A DNA stretch of 7,430 nucleotides. Source: Candidatus Zixiibacteriota bacterium. Lineage in GTDB: Bacteria; Blakebacterota; Blakebacteria; Blakebacterales; Blakebacteraceae. Shown here in pieces: positions 6,134-7,430 of the stretch. Numbering within the stretch: position 1 is the first letter of the stretch; each line of letters opens with the position of its first letter. The notes under the pieces are model-generated. The model searched no databases. It was not told the DNA's origin and was given only the letters and a program-made list of their open reading frames with translations. The stretch lies in contig JAUVWC010000057.1 in assembly GCA_030604325.1 (NCBI GenBank), positions 1 to 7,430 of the forward strand. Direction: 5' to 3'. A program made the position numbers and the translations under genes.

Positions 6134-7430
6134 GTTTCATCCCCCCCGACAATCGATCCGATCCTCCGCACCAGGTGGAGCGACTGCAGCCGGTCTGCTT
6201 CCGCATGCCGGCGGGCCTCTTCCAGACGCCACGTGCGGCAGATGGTGGGCGTGGGACAGTTGCTGCACAGGCCTGTCCGATTATCCATTCTCTTATCATG
6301 GGGCAGGCGGAGGAAGACCCCGGCCTCTATCGATGCGAGCAGTGCCCCCATCAGCCGGTCCAGCTTCTCCTTGCCCAATTCCATCAACTCCTCGGGCCAG
6401 GTCAGCACAACGGGGCCTCGATCGGGTTGGTCGCCACGTAGGTGGAAAAATGCCCCCCCGGCGATAGCGCCTTCAGAACCGAGCTGCTGCCGGGCCGCCA
6501 GCAGGTAGAGCAGCATCTGAAGGCCCACCCCACCCTCGAGGTCCCCTGGCCTGCCGGTCCGGCTCCTTCCCGTCTTGTAGTCGACAATGCGGAACCTACC
6601 CGCGCTGTCCCGATCTACCCGGTCCCAGCGGCCCTTCAGACGTAGCGTGCGGCCCGCCAGCTTCAGTTCGGCGTCAAATCTCTGCTCCAGGCCATGCACC
6701 TTCCAGCCAGCCCCGGCCCCCCGCCCGAGCCGGTCTCCATCGGCTGCATCGTCTTCGGCGGCCGCCTCCCAGGCCAGCCAGCCCAGCAGGCGCTCGAGGG
6801 CGCTGCGGCCATCGACCCTCTCCAGGGCGGGAAATCGTCCGCCCCTGGCCCGGTATGCCCTGCCTATCCGCCCGACGACCATACTGCTGAGGAGTGCTTT
6901 GTCCTCCTCCACCTGCTCCGGCCGGGGCGGCCAGCGCCCGTGGCCGGCAGCCTCATGCACATAGTCGCGGAGCACGTCATGGAGCACCTGTCCCATTTCA
7001 GCCCCATCCAGAAGCCCCTCCGGCTCTTCTTCCTCCCGGGGCAGCCCGAGAACATGCCTTGTCATGACCCGCCACGGACACTGGGCATATTCCTCCAGCA
7101 GGGAGGCCGAGACATGGCCGCCGGGAGCCAGCCCGATCAGCTCCAGCACACGGTCGATCGAGGCCCGGGAAGTCAGGAAGCCGGAATAGGGACCGGGTCC
7201 GCCCCTCCAGCGGGCCAGCTCGGCCTGCCATCCCGCCCGGAACGTCCCACTCTCCCACAGGGCATAGAGATCCTGTCTCTCTTCCCCTTTGATTGCCTGT
7301 CCCACCGAAGCCAGATCCCGATCCAGCTCGCCCAGCTGCGGCTCACCGGCCGGCGGCCTGACTCCTCCCAGTGCACGCGTGTGCTTCCTGGCCAGTGACT
7401 CCAACCGCTCCTGGGTGAGATCCTCGCCCA
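6130..7430 (-). CDS. addB: AddB-type subunit with iron-sulfur nuclease domain, C-terminal 432 residues (5' end beyond window)
   Basis: The frame runs without a stop to the right edge, so the start lies outside the window; AddB proteins are usually about 1100 residues. Residue numbers here count from the first complete codon (7428). The visible part is the nuclease domain: C117 in YAQCPWRV, H150 in VLHDVL, E248, D269 in GRWDRVD, D283-Y284-K285 in VDYKTG, and Q304/Y308 in LQMLLY. Near the end C388, C391 and C397 (CSNCPTPTIC) complete a one-plus-three cysteine set. The C-x2-C-x5-C spacing equals that of the 4Fe-4S staple in Bacillus subtilis AddB, which holds the nuclease fold together and aids binding to DNA ends. 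A Cas4 nuclease also has four cysteines, but the long upstream extension, the neighbouring addA and the 4-base overlap favour AddB. The gene ends with a G7 tract followed by GATGAAACGTGA. The Walker A of the inactivated AddB helicase domain cannot be examined. Confidence 0.92.
   Translation of the reverse strand, partial: GEDLTQERLESLARKHTRALGGVRPPAGEPQLGELDRDLASVGQAIKGEERQDLYALWESGTFRAGWQAELARWRGGPGPYSGFLTSRASIDRVLELIGLAPGGHVSASLLEEYAQCPWRVMTRHVLGLPREEEEPEGLLDGAEMGQVLHDVLRDYVHEAAGHGRWPPRPEQVEEDKALLSSMVVGRIGRAYRARGGRFPALERVDGRSALERLLGWLAWEAAAEDDAADGDRLGRGAGAGWKVHGLEQRFDAELKLAGRTLRLKGRWDRVDRDSAGRFRIVDYKTGRSRTGRPGDLEGGVGLQMLLYLLAARQQLGSEGAIAGGAFFHLRGDQPDRGPVVLTWPEELMELGKEKLDRLMGALLASIEAGVFLRLPHDKRMDNRTGLCSNCPTPTICRTWRLEEARRHAEADRLQSLHLVRRIGSIVGGDET
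6141..6147 (-). promoter_or_regulatory. G7 tract serving as a possible Shine-Dalgarno site for addA
   Basis: Seven consecutive G on the minus strand end seven bases before the GTG start of addA. With G-U pairing they can bind the CCUCC core of 16S rRNA, and no other candidate ribosome binding site lies near this start. The tract is inside the last codons of addB, so addA translation may depend both on it and on ribosomes finishing addB. Confidence 0.35.

Noticed and set aside
6694..7398. 234-codon plus-strand frame inside addB
   Set aside because: It is antisense to the nuclease domain of AddB and is proline-rich in the way typical of reverse-strand frames in GC-rich genes.
6130..7430. Cas4-like nuclease linked to CRISPR
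   Set aside because: The cysteine and nuclease pattern is shared by Cas4 and AddB, but the frame extends far upstream of the nuclease domain and overlaps addA; no CRISPR repeats or cas genes are visible.

Overview
All genes in this window lie on the minus strand, so the layout reads from right to left: addB (3' part only), addA, a small SRPBCC-fold gene, an exported PHP-domain metallohydrolase, and rtcB (5' part only). The DNA is GC-rich in the coding regions and clearly lower in GC in the gaps. Shine-Dalgarno-like sites, GTG and TTG starts, a 4-base stop/start overlap and an AddAB-type recombination nuclease all point to a bacterium. AddAB in place of RecBCD and an RtcB with archaeal-type spacing fit many phyla, including deltaproteobacterial, acidobacterial and other poorly cultured lineages. 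The sequence does not let me name the organism.

Positions 2732-7430 hold a double-strand-break repair locus. The C-terminal 432 residues of AddB carry a PD-(D/E)XK nuclease and four cysteines in the AddB iron-sulfur pattern. The full AddA (1133 aa) follows, overlapping addB by 4 bases (GTGA). AddA has all the superfamily 1A helicase motifs and its own C-terminal nuclease. The two proteins are expected to form the heterodimeric helicase-nuclease that resects DNA ends and prepares 3' tails for RecA.

After a 130-base gap with a small hairpin and a 13-base palindrome comes a 148-aa SRPBCC/START-like protein (2155-2601) that most likely starts at TTG. A 233-base low-GC gap (1922-2154) separates it from a 411-aa exported PHP metallohydrolase (686-1921) with a complete set of metal-ligand motifs. 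A 125-base gap with a good extended -10 promoter candidate precedes rtcB (560 to the left edge), which encodes the RNA 3'-phosphate/5'-hydroxyl ligase and is cut after 186 codons.

The add genes form a tightly coupled pair. The other three are co-directional but separated by gaps of 125-233 bases, and nothing ties them into one pathway. I see no mobile elements, CRISPR arrays, tRNA or rRNA genes. This is mostly an ordinary housekeeping region. The points worth a second look are the intact dual-nuclease AddAB, the exported PHP enzyme, and several small regulatory-looking elements in the gaps.
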